DNA of 64,000 nucleotides from Streptomyces sp. YIM 121038 (lineage in GTDB: Bacteria > Actinomycetota > Actinomycetes > Streptomycetales > Streptomycetaceae). Below the pieces are notes generated by a model that saw nothing but the letters and a program-made list of their open reading frames with translations, made no database searches and was not told the origin of the DNA. Where the stretch lies: NCBI RefSeq assembly GCF_006088715.1, contig NZ_CP030771.1, forward strand, positions 1 to 64,000. Direction: 5' to 3'. How positions within the stretch are numbered: position 1 is the stretch's first letter; every line of letters begins with the position of its first letter. The translations under genes and the position numbers were made by a program. Below are positions 33,200-42,088 of this stretch, in pieces.

Positions 33200-33567
33200 C
33201 CCGATCCATTCCCTTTCCCACTACCCGTACACCACGGCCTCCAGAATACCTCAACTACCCTCACCCTGATGCGAGTTAGCACATATCCAAAGTGTGAAAT
33301 CTAATAATTCTCTGGGGCGGCAGAATACAAGACGTTTCAGCTCGCGCTCCTGGTGCAGCGCGGCGAGTAAAAAGCCAAGGCTCTGGATAAAGCATGAGCG
33401 GCGGCTGGACACACTGGCGCGCTGGTGCTGGCAGCTGCCGACGATCGCCGCCCTCGCCGGGGTGACCGGCGCTGAGGCTGGCCCGGTCGCCCGCTGAGAC
33501 GTCTGATCTCCCTTCGTCTTCGGATGGGAGGCCTTTCGTCTTTCGTACACGCGGCTACGCTCGCGGC
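33200..33567. other. AT-richer intergenic with gene debris
   Basis: The first ~100 bases are among the most AT-rich in the window. A short plus-strand ORF (33294-33497) ends LDTLARWCWQLPTIAALAGV, which looks like the tail of some lost gene. No intact gene or clear promoter. Confidence 0.3.
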
Positions 33568-33912
33568 ATGGCTGACTATGTACAGGTATCGACAGCAACT
33601 GAACACCGCCAACAGGCAGTCGAGCTGGCCCGCAGCGTCGTGCGTGAGCGGCTCGCGGCAGGTGCCCAGATCATCGGCCCGGTCACGTCCGTGTCCTGGC
33701 ACGCCGGGGAGTTCGGCACCGGAGAAGCACGAGCAGGAACGAGAGTCGGCAGACGGACAGGAGCAGCAGCGCACGAAGGCGCAGGGAAGCGAGCAGCATC
33801 GGGAGCTGGCGGAGGCGCGGCGGCAGGGGCAGGAGCTCGCGGAGGGGCAGGCGGGCCGAGCACAGGATCAGGAGCCCGCAGTGAGCCTCTTTCATCCTCT
33901 GCTGGAGGGTGA
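33568..33912 (+). pseudogene. cutA: Truncated CutA1-like gene fused to a Gln/Glu-rich tail
   Basis: The first ~52 codons (to about 33725) match CutA1: YVQVSTATEHRQQAVELARS, then RLAAGAQIIGPVTSVSWH and GEFGTG. CutA1 normally has about 105 residues and would continue with EEW... and the C-terminal strands; here it switches abruptly to low-complexity sequence. In the overlapping frame this tail reads EKHEQERESADGQEQQ..., similar in style to the Gln/Glu linker of the helicase copies. The gene is thus broken by a recombination event at about 33725. CutA1 trimers are linked to metal tolerance, but this copy lacks half of the fold. Confidence 0.6.
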
Positions 33913-33920
33913 AAGAGGCT
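33884..33920. terminator. Strong hairpin
   Basis: AGCCTCTTTCA and its exact complement at 33910-33920 enclose a further small stem (TCCTC/GGAGG). It falls at the end of the cutA fragment frame and looks like a factor-independent terminator stem, possibly bidirectional. Confidence 0.55.
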
Positions 33921-34143
33921 GGCCGAGGGGTGTGGTGAGGAAGCAGGGCACCTCGTCGTCGGCGTACAGGTTCCACTCATCACACCAGCGCCCGGAGGAG
34001 CCCACTGCAGCCAATTTTGTGCGCACAGAGAACACTTGGAAGGCGCTACCAGACAAGCATCGCTTGTACGGACCCGTAACTTCTACACGCAAGGGGCCCG
34101 TCTGCAACTGACGGTTCCGCGCGCTGTATCAAGGGAGTGAGTC

Positions 34144-34548
34144 ATGAGTTCTCAGGTGAAGGCATTCGGGTTCGGCATGCCGTGGGAGTCGTTGTACGGG
34201 TACAGTCAGGCCACTCAGGTGGGTGACACGGTTTATGTGTCGGGGCAGCTGTCTCATGACCGTCACGGCAACTTCGTGGGTGCCGGCGACTTCGCACTGC
34301 AGGTCCGCACCACGCTGGAGAATCTGGACCTGGTGCTGAGGCAGTTCGGGGCCGAGCGTAGCCAGATAGTGGAGACCACGGTTCTGGTGAGGAACCTGCG
34401 GGAGAACTTCGACACGACAGCACGCCTCCACGCCGAGTACTTCGGGGAGCACCGGCCCGCCAGCACGGTCATGGGCGTTTCCGACTTGGCACTGCCGGAC
34501 CAACTCGTGGAGATCGGCGCGCTCGTGCGTCTCGATGTGAAGCCATAG
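34144..34548 (+). CDS. RidA family protein
   Basis: A 134-residue RidA/YjgF/UK114 protein. Typical elements: YSQATQVGDTVYVSGQLSHD, the helix QVRTTLENLDLVLRQFGA, TTVLVRNLRENFDT, FGEHRPASTVMGVSDLALP and the final LVEIGALVRL. Members hydrolyse reactive enamine/imine intermediates or bind small ligands as trimers; the key Arg of RidA sits in the HRPAST position. The start has AAGGGAG upstream. Single gene followed by a hairpin. Confidence 0.9.
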   Translation: MSSQVKAFGFGMPWESLYGYSQATQVGDTVYVSGQLSHDRHGNFVGAGDFALQVRTTLENLDLVLRQFGAERSQIVETTVLVRNLRENFDTTARLHAEYFGEHRPASTVMGVSDLALPDQLVEIGALVRLDVKP

Positions 34549-34553
34549 GTGAG

Positions 34554-34582
34554 GAGGCCGGCCTGATTCCTTCGGCCTCTTT
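34554..34582 (+). terminator. Terminator after the RidA gene
   Basis: GAGGCCG and CGGCCTC form a 7-bp stem with a 12-base interval, followed by TTTC, six bases past the stop codon at 34548. Confidence 0.6.
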
Positions 34583-34604
34583 CATCCTGAATAGTTACAG
34601 GTCA

Positions 34605-34919
34605 GCAGCGTCGAGGGCGACGACCGGCTACGACGCGGGGAAGAAGGCGACTGGGCGCAAGCGCCACCTGGCCGTGGACACCCGCGGCCTGCCGGTATCG
34701 ATTTCGTGGATCATGAGATCCCGGCGCAACTGCCGCGACTACGAAACGCTGCCCCAGCACGCCGAAGCACACCTGGCCTGGAGTGTGATGGCCCTGATGA
34801 CACGCCGCCTGGCCAAACCCGTGGCCGCATGGCGCGAGCCCAAGCCCCCGGCCCGCACCACTCACCGGAGAACTGCCGCGCAGGGCGCGCCACCTTGGCG
34901 GCGCACCCCTGCCGGCTAG
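34605..34919 (+). mobile_element. IS5-family transposase remnant
   Basis: In one frame, TGYDAGKKATGRKRHLAVDT matches the first catalytic-Asp region of IS5-type transposases and RRNCRDYETLPQHAEAHLAW with MTRRL matches the C-terminus. The ~100 residues between them are deleted at about 34700. Start and ends are missing, so it is an inactive relic. Confidence 0.75.
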
Positions 34920-35245
34920 CCGAAGAACACCGAGTGCACGGTCGTCGCTCCGCCGTACGCGCCGCCGGTGTTGGGCGGCAGCGTGTCCTGCGGGATGGTG
35001 CAGGCCTCGTCGCGGTAGAGCGTGGCCACGGTGTCCGTGAAGTTGTCGACGACGCCGGCGCCGCCCGGCATGACGATGCACTCGTCGTCCGGAGGGTTCT
35101 CCATGACCATCCGGAAGCCCGTGTCGGCCCGGTTGTAGGCGAACGTGCCGCTCGCGGCCTGAGCGCTGGTCGACAGTCCCGTCACCAGCACGGCCGCCGA
35201 AGCGGCCACCACGGTCATCCGGGCCAGTCGTTTCCACCTGTGCAT
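34916..35245 (-). CDS. Small secreted protein
   Basis: A 109-residue protein with a Sec signal peptide (basic MHRWKRLARM, hydrophobic VVAASAAVLVTGL, cleavage near AQAA-SG). The mature ~80 residues include two cysteines (ECIVMP and EACTIP) that could form a disulfide. It is paralogous to the protein at 47870-48202: both have GLSTS..AQAA.GTF.Y.RAD after the signal and C.....GGA in the middle. Function unknown. The ATG at 35245 is preferred over the in-frame upstream extension because it opens the signal peptide and matches the paralog start. Confidence 0.75.
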   Translation of the reverse strand: MHRWKRLARMTVVAASAAVLVTGLSTSAQAASGTFAYNRADTGFRMVMENPPDDECIVMPGGAGVVDNFTDTVATLYRDEACTIPQDTLPPNTGGAYGGATTVHSVFFG

Positions 35246-35429
35246 GAGGGACCCCTGTTCTGTTTGCGGGCGGTATCCGGTTCCACAACAGCAGCCGTGT
35301 CCGCGAGCCCGCTGCCCTCCGGCCAGGAATGCACTCAAAAGGGGTGGCGGCACGGCGTACGCTCCGGGGCACGCGACCCGCCAGCCACCGACCCGCGAGG
35401 GAACCGACCGGCTGCACCCGAACACACCC

Positions 35430-35716
35430 TGAACCCGTTCTGGCCACCACGAATCACTCACAGCGAGGTGAGCGAGCGTGGCCTCGCCTCCCTGTGCGAG
35501 GACGTCATCAGGTATGGCCACAAGGGGCTCCAGGAGCTCCTCCACGTCGGCGTTCGCGAGGGCAGGGGCCGATGCTCCGTTTGCCGACCTGGGTGCCTCG
35601 GCGTCGGAGGCGTATGCGGCTGCTGAGGTCGTAAAGATGGCGCCTGCCGTGATCACCGCCAGTAACGCGGTGCAAGTGCGCGCGGAAGGGGCGCGGTTGG
35701 ACGAGCTGTTGTACAT
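35430..35716 (-). pseudogene. N-terminal part of another secreted protein
   Basis: From ATG 35716 the frame encodes a signal peptide (CTALLAVITAGAIFTTSAAAYA) and an acidic helix (ADVEELLEPLVAIPDDVLAQGGEATLAHLA). After that, codon bias is lost, and the frame simply runs on without a stop into the secreted-protein gene at 35245. I take it as a 3'-truncated gene or one with a shifted stop near 35430. No family recognised. Confidence 0.4.
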
Positions 35717-36070
35717 GCTTGGTGTTTCCCCGTTTGTCTTTTCATGTGGCGCGGATTCTGCGCCGTGGGTGTCTTGGCCGCTCGGCCAGCGGCGAGAGCA
35801 TGGCAGCTCCCCGGCCCCGGCAGCCGAAGACTGGGCTACGGCCGCGCCGTCGTACTCCACAAGCTGACGGCCCGGCCACCGCAGGGACACCTCCACAGCC
35901 CCTGCTCGCGTAACGGCCCACCTGGCGCGTGCAGGGTCCGGGGGACGGCGAGGCGCACGTGCGGGGTTCGGCGGCTTGATGGGCACGGTGAACGGCATGA
36001 GAAGAGCTGACGAGCGACACGCGGTCCCTGCGCCGGCCTCGTAGGTCAGCAACGTGGCGCCGACGCCGCT

Positions 36071-36118
36071 TGTCAGGGTGTCTTGACACTCGTTGCACGT
36101 CAGGGCACCCTGACAGAT
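36071..36118 (+). promoter_or_regulatory. Palindromic operator region of the HTH/Clp-N operon
   Basis: TGTCAGGGTG at 36071-36080 and its exact complement CACCCTGACA at 36106-36115 flank TTGACA (36083-36088). The right half also forms its own palindrome GTCAGGG-CA-CCCTGAC (36099-36114). The ATG at 36119 follows three bases later. Such repeated half-sites beside a likely -35 suggest repression by the HTH protein encoded next. Confidence 0.5.
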
Positions 36119-36361
36119 ATGGGAGCTGAGGACACACCGGCCTCGCTGGCCGGACAGGTCACCGACAAAGACCCCGAGATCGGACTGCAGGCCGTCGTCG
36201 CCCTGCGCCGCCTGCTGGAGGAACTCGAGCGGGTCCACGTCGACAACGCCCGCAGCCAGGGCTGGTCCTGGCAGAGCATCGCCACATCGCTGAACGTCAG
36301 CCGGCAGTCAGTGCACGAGAAGCATGCGAGCAGGCGTAAAGCCGAAGGCAAGGAGAAGTAG
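36119..36361 (+). CDS. Small HTH protein paired with Clp-N protein
   Basis: An 80-residue protein with a helical N-terminus (LQAVVALRRLLEELERVHVDNA) and a C-terminal helix-turn-helix (GWSWQSIATSLNVSRQSVHEKH). HTH proteins of this type are commonly found directly before Clp N-domain genes in Streptomyces. One base separates its stop from the next start, and the next ribosome site (AAGGAG) lies inside its last codons. It probably binds the palindromes upstream and controls the pair. Confidence 0.75.
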   Translation: MGAEDTPASLAGQVTDKDPEIGLQAVVALRRLLEELERVHVDNARSQGWSWQSIATSLNVSRQSVHEKHASRRKAEGKEK

Positions 36362-36362
36362 G

Positions 36363-36908
36363 ATGTTCGAGTTCTTCACCGACCGGGCACGGCACGCCGT
36401 GACCCTGGCCCAGGACGAGGCGATCGCCCTCGGCCACGACTTCATCGGCACGGAACACCTCCTGCTCGGCCTGGCCGGCACCGACCGGAGCACGGCCGGG
36501 GAGGTACTGCGCAAGCAGGGCGTCGAGCAAGCGCGGATCAGGCAGGAGACCCTCCGCATCCTGGAAGCCGCCGGAGTCGCCACAACCGGCGGGCAAGGCG
36601 CGAAGGACGCCCTGTCCTCCCTCGGCATCGACGTCGAGGAGATCCAGCGCAAGGCCGACGACAACTTCGGCCCCGGCGCCTTCCAGTACCCCCGGCCCAC
36701 CTACACCCAGGACGCCACCAAAGCCCTCGAACAGACCCTGAGCGAGGCGCATGCGCTCGGCCACGACAGATTCGGCACCGAACACATCCTGCTCGGTCTG
36801 CTGGCCGCAGGAGAAGGCCGTGGCCTGGACGTCCTGAACGCCCTGGAGGTCGACCGCGCGGGGCTGCGCGAGGCGGTACTGGCCCGCGTGGCCGGGGGCG
36901 CCTCGTAG
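36363..36908 (+). CDS. Clp N-terminal domain protein
   Basis: A 181-residue protein with two Clp-N repeats: first FEFFTDRARHAVTLAQDEA...GHDFIGTEHLLLGL, second TQDATKALEQTLSEAHAL...GHDRFGTEHILLGLL. These are the substrate/adaptor-binding modules of ClpA/ClpC. No AAA or protease domain follows, so it is a stand-alone adaptor-like protein rather than a truncated ClpC; length and the hairpin right after the stop support a complete gene. Likely a stress-response partner of ClpC/ClpP, by inference. Confidence 0.85.
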   Translation: MFEFFTDRARHAVTLAQDEAIALGHDFIGTEHLLLGLAGTDRSTAGEVLRKQGVEQARIRQETLRILEAAGVATTGGQGAKDALSSLGIDVEEIQRKADDNFGPGAFQYPRPTYTQDATKALEQTLSEAHALGHDRFGTEHILLGLLAAGEGRGLDVLNALEVDRAGLREAVLARVAGGAS

Positions 36909-36919
36909 CACCGGCTGCG

Positions 36920-36943
36920 GAGATGAGCCGCCCCGCTCATCTC
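36920..36943 (+). terminator. Hairpin after the Clp-N gene
   Basis: GAGATGAGC with its exact complement, 9-bp stem and 6-base loop, starting 12 bases after the stop at 36908. Confidence 0.6.
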
Positions 36944-36974
36944 ACGCGAAGGCCGGCCTCGCACCGGCCGTCTC

Positions 36975-37020
36975 GCCGCGGGCCCGTGCGGAAGCCCCGG
37001 CTCCCGCACGGGCCCGCGGC
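36975..37020. repeat. 17-bp inverted repeat
   Basis: A perfect 17-bp stem (36975-36991 with 37004-37020, GC only except one pair) and a 12-base loop, lying between the convergent Clp-N gene and the serine protease remnant. It would serve as a bidirectional terminator. Confidence 0.6.
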
Positions 37021-37040
37021 GTAGCGGGGGGGCGGGCCGG

Positions 37041-37330
37041 CTACCTGTCGTCGTTGATCCAGTCGGTGTAGGGCGGGACGGCGGTGCAGATGTCGGGCTT
37101 GAGCAGGCTGTTGCACCCGGGAGAGGGCCTGGTGGCCAGCGCGGTGAGGGCGCCGTCGCCATTGAAGGCGGGGCCGCCGTCGTCACGATACAGATACCCC
37201 GTGCGGTCAGATGCAGCCCGGCGCAGGCCATCGCGGGATGAATCTCCTGGTCGGTACCGTAGACGAGCTGGCACTGCAAGCAGCAAACGCAGGCTTTCGT
37301 CGTCCCCAGGGGCCCGAGGCGGGAGTGCCT
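37041..37330 (-). pseudogene. Trypsin-like serine protease remnant
   Basis: Two frames together recreate the C-terminal part of an S1 protease: VYGTDQEIHPAMACAGL in one frame, then YLYRDDGGPAFNGDGAL, PGCNSLLKPDICTAV and PYTDWI in another, ending at the stop at 37041. In active enzymes the second block begins D-x-C-x-GDSGGP; here the serine position reads RDDGGP, so the nucleophile is gone as well as the frame. No His or Asp region was found upstream. Confidence 0.55.
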
Positions 37331-37733
37331 GAGGGACAGGGCGGCCTGCACTGAAGGCGAGGCCAGGCAGGTTGAGGCCGGCGGTCGGTTGTGTGCGGGC
37401 AACTCGGCACCGACCCGGCCCGCGACTCGCGCCCGGTGGGCCGCCGCCCACCTCAGCCAGGCCCTGCGTCCGTCCCGCGCGTGCACGGGTGGTCCCCGCT
37501 CCCCCAGCACCGCCGATGCCAGCTGCACGCCTGCCGGGGAGCCCGCGGCGAATGCGCTGGAGCAGGGCGTGGCCACCCGGAGCCCAGACGACGGACGGCA
37601 GTGCGCGAGAACAGCGAGGCGGCCCGCGCCAGGAGCAAGCCGGTAAGCAGCGGTTGTGGGACCCCGGACTCCCCCACCACAGAGCCAGGGTGCCCCTGTC
37701 GGCGTCGATGATCCGGCCGGACAGGGGCTCTGG

Positions 37734-37790
37734 GTGCTCGGCAGTGTCCTCCCTGCCCCGCTTGGGGGCATAGAGGACACTGCCGAGCAC
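37734..37790. repeat. 17-bp inverted repeat with inner stem
   Basis: Arms 37734-37750 and 37774-37790 (GTGCTCGGCAGTGTCCT and exact complement) enclose a second stem TGCCCC/GGGGCA. It stands 75 bases before the EF-hand gene, so it could be a terminator for leftward or an attenuator for rightward transcription. Confidence 0.6.
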
Positions 37791-38350
37791 AGTAACCAAC
37801 CCCGTCCTGAGGCGTTGCGTTTCCCGGGGGAGGACGATCGGCTACGGAGAAACGGAAGTGACGGAATGTCGGACACCGCAAAGCGGCGAATCTTCGCCAT
37901 GCTGGATGTCGACGGCGACGGAGTCATCACCCGGGCCGAATACCTCGGCCGGGTCGACCGGGCTGCGGACGCCTGCGGCCGGGACCCAGAGCATGCCTTG
38001 GTGGCCGCCGCCCGCGCGGCCCACGAAGAGGTGTTCCGCCAGATGGACAGCAACGCGGACGGCACCGTCACCTACGAGGAATACCGCGACTGGGCCGGAC
38101 ACGACGCCTTCGAAGAATCCTGCCGCCCCGCCCTCGGCTCCCTCTTCGATCTCGCCGACCACGACGGTGACGGACACCTCACCCGCGACGAGTTCACCCG
38201 GCTGCGCGCGGCCACCGGCAACAGCCCCGAAGGCGCCGACGCCGCCTTCACTGCCCTCGACACCCACCGCAACGGCCTCATCCAGCGCACCGTCTACCTC
38301 GCCGCGATCCACGACTTCCTCACCACCGGCCACTCCCCCATGACCCACGC

Positions 38351-38896
<546 letters not shown>

Positions 38897-39092
38897 GGGG
38901 GTCCACCACGTCCTCTTGCTCCGCGCCCGCGGCTGGCGGGGGCGTTTCGAGTCCAGCTGATGCCCGGCGCTCGCTTTCTCCGGCGTGGCGTGCACCGCGC
39001 CATGGGGATCGGAGGGGCTGCGGACGTCCACCCGCCGCGCGGGAGCAGGCGTTTGGCCAGGCGGGCCAGTGCTGCCGCCCAGGCCAGAGACC

Positions 39093-39352
39093 TTAGATCC
39101 CTCCGACGAGGACGGCGAAGAAGATCACACCGACGCTCCCGGTGAGCACTCCGGCCAGCGACTGATTCCGGTTGAAGCCGCTGGCCAGCCCCAGCAGGCC
39201 GAAGGTCACCGCGAGGACGCCCGTCAGCAGAGCGAACGCGATGCCGATGACGGCGCTGAAGACGGAGGCGGTGACCGCGGCGCCCCCAGACCGAGAGAGA
39301 CCGGCCCGTACAAGGTCGCCGCAGTGTCGTTGGCGCTCGGGCTGTCGCTCAT
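39093..39352 (-). pseudogene. Small membrane protein with a one-base frameshift
   Basis: ATG 39352 opens MSDSPSANDTAATLYGPVSLGL. After a run of five C on the plus strand (39283-39287) the homologous sequence continues in another frame as two membrane helices (VTASVFSAVIGIAFALLTGV and GVLTGSVGVIFFAVLVGGI), ending in TAA at 39093. One added base in the run restores an 86-residue protein. Homopolymer slippage or a sequencing error would both explain it. Confidence 0.5.
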
Positions 39353-39477
39353 GTCGGCTTCCTCACCCCGGTGACGGAACGGGGAATGCGAACCCTGCCT
39401 GCCCCCATCATGGCCCTGCCCAAGAGGGGGTGAACGGGCGGGGGCAACCCAGCGGCCACGAGGCCTGGCCAGGGAGC

Positions 39478-39611
39478 TAAGGACCTCCCGTACGCCTAAG
39501 GACCCGCCCCGCCGGAAGATGCGGAACCTTCCCGATGCCCCGGCCCCTCCTGGGAAGCGAGAGTGGAGTCATCGCACAGAGCGAGACACCAAAGCCCAGG
39601 GGGAGAAGAAA
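39478..39611 (+). promoter_or_regulatory. Duplicated upstream region of a 62-residue protein gene
   Basis: Two CTAAGG direct repeats (39477 and 39497), then GGAAGATGCGGAACCTTCCCGA and TGGAGTCATCGCACAGAGCG, recur almost base for base before the paralog at 53127. Conservation of non-coding sequence at two loci marks a shared promoter or operator, with GGGGGAG as ribosome site. Confidence 0.6.
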
Positions 39612-39800
39612 ATGTTCGACTACGAAATCCACCAGTTCCGCACCGCCGAGCTCGCCGCCCAGGCCGCCCACCACCGCCTCGTACGCGAAGCCCTCAAGGC
39701 CGCCAAGCCGCGCCGCCGGGTCCTCGGCCGGGAAGGGGCCGAGGCCCGCCTGACGGCCGCCCGCACCGCGGCCACCGACCGCTACACCCGCGCCGCCTGA
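39612..39800 (+). CDS. Small basic conserved protein (copy 1)
   Basis: A 62-residue protein, [14 protein letters not shown] at the start, then a basic helical stretch ([16 protein letters not shown]) and LTAARTAATDRYTRAA. Nearly identical to the product of 53127-53315. Common in Streptomyces arms but of unknown role; size and charge could suit nucleic-acid or membrane-surface binding. Start fixed by GGGGGAG six bases upstream of the ATG and by the paralog. Confidence 0.75.
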   Translation: MFDYEIHQFRTAELAAQAAHHRLVREALKAAKPRRRVLGREGAEARLTAARTAATDRYTRAA

Positions 39801-39825
39801 CCCATGGGGCGAGCACCAGCATGGG

Positions 39826-40851
39826 TCAGTAGCCGCCATGAGGCCGCGTGACTCCGCACCGGTGCACGGCCTCGTTGACCTCCCGCCAGATCCCGCGCAG
39901 GAGGGACGGTGCGGCCCCGTCTCGCCGCTCGGTTCCGTCACCACTTGATGGTGCCGCAAGGCCCCTCGGATGGCCCGCGTGCTGGGCCTCGCGCAGTGCC
40001 AGCAGCCCGCACGAAGCGGCGGTGGCGGCCGCCTCGTCCAGGACCTGGTCCACGGTGAACGTGCCGGTGCCCGCCATCTGCAGGAACTCGGTCGTGAAGT
40101 CCGCGCCGTTTCCTGCCAGTGCGATGGCCGCGGCCTGCGGCGCCGTCGGCAGCGGGAGCAGGCCCGGCGCCTGCGGCCGGTCCGGGGCATCGCCGAACCC
40201 CACTTCGTGGATGGGCTGTTCCGCCTCGGCGGTGACGCACCGCGCGGTGAAGGTCCGCTGCTGGCCCTGCGTCTCCCTGGTGACGGCGGCCTGCCAGCAC
40301 GCGGCGTCCTGCGCCCCCGCGCTGCCCACGCAGCAGGCGGAGGGGATCGTGGCCGCCCACCCGCGCGTCTCGAAGGAGTGAGCGGACGCCGGCCACCGCA
40401 CCACCGCCATCGAGCGCGGCGCTCGCCCGGGCATCGACGTCCACCCCGTCCAACACGGCCCGGCGCCCCGGGGGTTCGCAGTCATCCCGCGCCGATGGGC
40501 GATGGGGCGAACATCGGCTGGCTCGTGCGCCAGCGCGGACTCGCCCGTGACTACGAGACCGGCCCAGGGGACGGCAAGCAGGAGAATCATCAGGATTCCC
40601 AGCCCCACAGTCATGAAGCCGAAGAAAATGCCGCAGAACCTGGCACCACGATTCCCCTGCCACAGCCCCCAGGCTATCGAGCCCGGCAGGACCGTCAGCA
40701 GGGCGAACAGGAGCCACTGCGGCGCGCCTCGTATGAGCGCGACGAGTACGATCGCCAGAGGCGTGACGGCCAGGACCCCCCAGATCACGACCGCCCACAT
40801 GACCGGCGTCGGTGGTTTGCGCGTCTTTGCTGAAGTCACTTCGCGGAGCAT
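39826..40851 (-). CDS. Membrane protein with long soluble C-terminus, unassigned
   Basis: A 341-residue ORF. The N-terminal ~90 residues contain three to four membrane segments (VMWAVVIWGVLAVTPLAIVL, LLFALLTVLPGSIAWGLW, GIFFGFMTVGLGILMILLLA), like small Streptomyces membrane proteins with GARFCGIFFG. The C-terminal ~190 residues are soluble with good codon bias (RTFTARCVTAEAEQPIHEV, FTVDQVLDEAAATAASC) but match nothing I know. The middle is Trp/Pro/Arg-rich. It may be a fusion of two unrelated genes, or a frameshifted first gene. Confidence 0.45.
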   Translation of the reverse strand: MLREVTSAKTRKPPTPVMWAVVIWGVLAVTPLAIVLVALIRGAPQWLLFALLTVLPGSIAWGLWQGNRGARFCGIFFGFMTVGLGILMILLLAVPWAGLVVTGESALAHEPADVRPIAHRRGMTANPRGAGPCWTGWTSMPGRAPRSMAVVRWPASAHSFETRGWAATIPSACCVGSAGAQDAACWQAAVTRETQGQQRTFTARCVTAEAEQPIHEVGFGDAPDRPQAPGLLPLPTAPQAAAIALAGNGADFTTEFLQMAGTGTFTVDQVLDEAAATAASCGLLALREAQHAGHPRGLAAPSSGDGTERRDGAAPSLLRGIWREVNEAVHRCGVTRPHGGY

Positions 40852-41002
40852 AAAAGCACTGGACCGGGAGGGGTCCCGATGCGGCTTCCTCACACCAGAC
40901 TTGAAGCACTCAAGCAACCCTGGCCTGCGGCAAGAGGATGTGCCCCAGACACTGCGAGCACGCTCCCCCAGCCGCCACCCGGGCCATGACGAACAGTCCG
41001 GG

Positions 41003-41884
41003 CTAAGGCCGAGGACGCTGTGCGTGCTGCTCGTGCGGGGTCTCGGGCTGGCGTATCCACGCGGCCAGGAGGCGGAGTGCCTCTTCGGAGCTGGAGCCTG
41101 CTTCGGCGGTGTAGACGCTCAGCCGCTGGTCGGGATCGGCGGGCAGGGTGAGGGACTCGTAGTTGAGGGTGAGCGGGCCGACGATCGGGTGGTGGAAGTG
41201 TTTGCTGCCATGCGTGTGGCGGTGCACGTTCTGGTCGGCCCACCAGCGGCGGAAGTCCTCATCCGCGATGGAGAGTTCACCGACGAGTTCGGCAAGGAGC
41301 GGGTCGTGGGGGTGGCGTCCGGCGTCGCGCCGCAGCGAGGCGACGATGTCCCGGGCGTGGGTGTCCCAGTGGGTGTACAGCGAGCGGGCGGTCTCGTCGC
41401 CGAACATGAACCGCACCAGGTTCCGCTCGCGGTGCGCCAGCGCGTCGAAGTCGGTGAGCAGCGCACGTGCCATCTGGTTGGAGGCGAGTACGTCCAGTCG
41501 CCGTCCCAGTACCAGGGCGGGGGTGTGTTCGAGGATCCGGAGCAGGTCGTGCAGCCCCGGGCGGACCGGCTGCGGACGCGTTGCCGTGCGGCGGGGCCTG
41601 CCCGTGACGGGCTTGGCGAGCTGGAACAGGTGGGTGCGTTCGACGGGGTCGAGGCGCAGCGCGCGGGAGATGGCGTCCAGGACGGTCTCGGAGACGTTCA
41701 GCCGGCGTCCGCGTTCCATACGTACGTAGTAGTCGACGCTCACGCCCGCCAGGTGGGCGATCTCTTCGCGGCGCAGTCCTGGCACGCGCCGGGTGCCGCC
41801 GTCGTCGGGCAGGCCCGCCTGGCGCGGGGTGATCCGTGCCCGCCGGGAGCGGAGGAATTCACCGAGAGCTGTGTTGCGGTCCAT
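41003..41884 (-). CDS. MmyB-family XRE transcriptional regulator
   Basis: A 293-residue regulator. The N-terminal HTH (GLRREEIAHLAGVSVDYYVRMERGR) and the MmyB-like ligand-binding domain (LLRILEHTPALVLGRRLDVLASNQMARAL, FHHPIVGPLTLNYESLTLP) are typical of Streptomyces regulators that sit divergently next to an SDR gene and control it. The start MDRNTALGEF at 41884 is chosen; a GTG six bases upstream is possible. The intergenic region to 42089 holds palindromes that could be its operator. Confidence 0.9.
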   Translation of the reverse strand: MDRNTALGEFLRSRRARITPRQAGLPDDGGTRRVPGLRREEIAHLAGVSVDYYVRMERGRRLNVSETVLDAISRALRLDPVERTHLFQLAKPVTGRPRRTATRPQPVRPGLHDLLRILEHTPALVLGRRLDVLASNQMARALLTDFDALAHRERNLVRFMFGDETARSLYTHWDTHARDIVASLRRDAGRHPHDPLLAELVGELSIADEDFRRWWADQNVHRHTHGSKHFHHPIVGPLTLNYESLTLPADPDQRLSVYTAEAGSSSEEALRLLAAWIRQPETPHEQHAQRPRP

Positions 41885-41928
41885 GCCGTTCACGATAGGG
41901 CCCAAGATCGGCCGGATGGTTCGCGAAG

Positions 41929-41983
41929 GGGGGACTGGCAGTCCCCCGGTCGGGCTGTCCCGGGGGCGGAGCGGGCCCCCGGG
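41929..41983. promoter_or_regulatory. Palindromes between divergent regulator and SDR genes
   Basis: GGGGGACTG-G-CAGTCCCCC (41929-41947) and CCCGGGGGC/GCCCCCGGG (41959-41983) lie in the divergent promoter region. The first is a good operator candidate for the MmyB-type regulator. Confidence 0.4.
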
Positions 41984-42088
41984 AAGACGGTCAGTGGCCC
42001 ATTCGGGTGCTGAAGTGGAGCGTGTCGAGACCGGCCGGGCCTGACCGCCGCGGTGGGTCTGCGTTCGCATCGTACGAAGGGAACTCCT

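Noticed and set aside
34602..35450. 282-residue minus-strand ORF
   Set aside because: Out of frame with the secreted-protein gene and opposite the IS5 remnant; Arg/Gly-rich with no motif.
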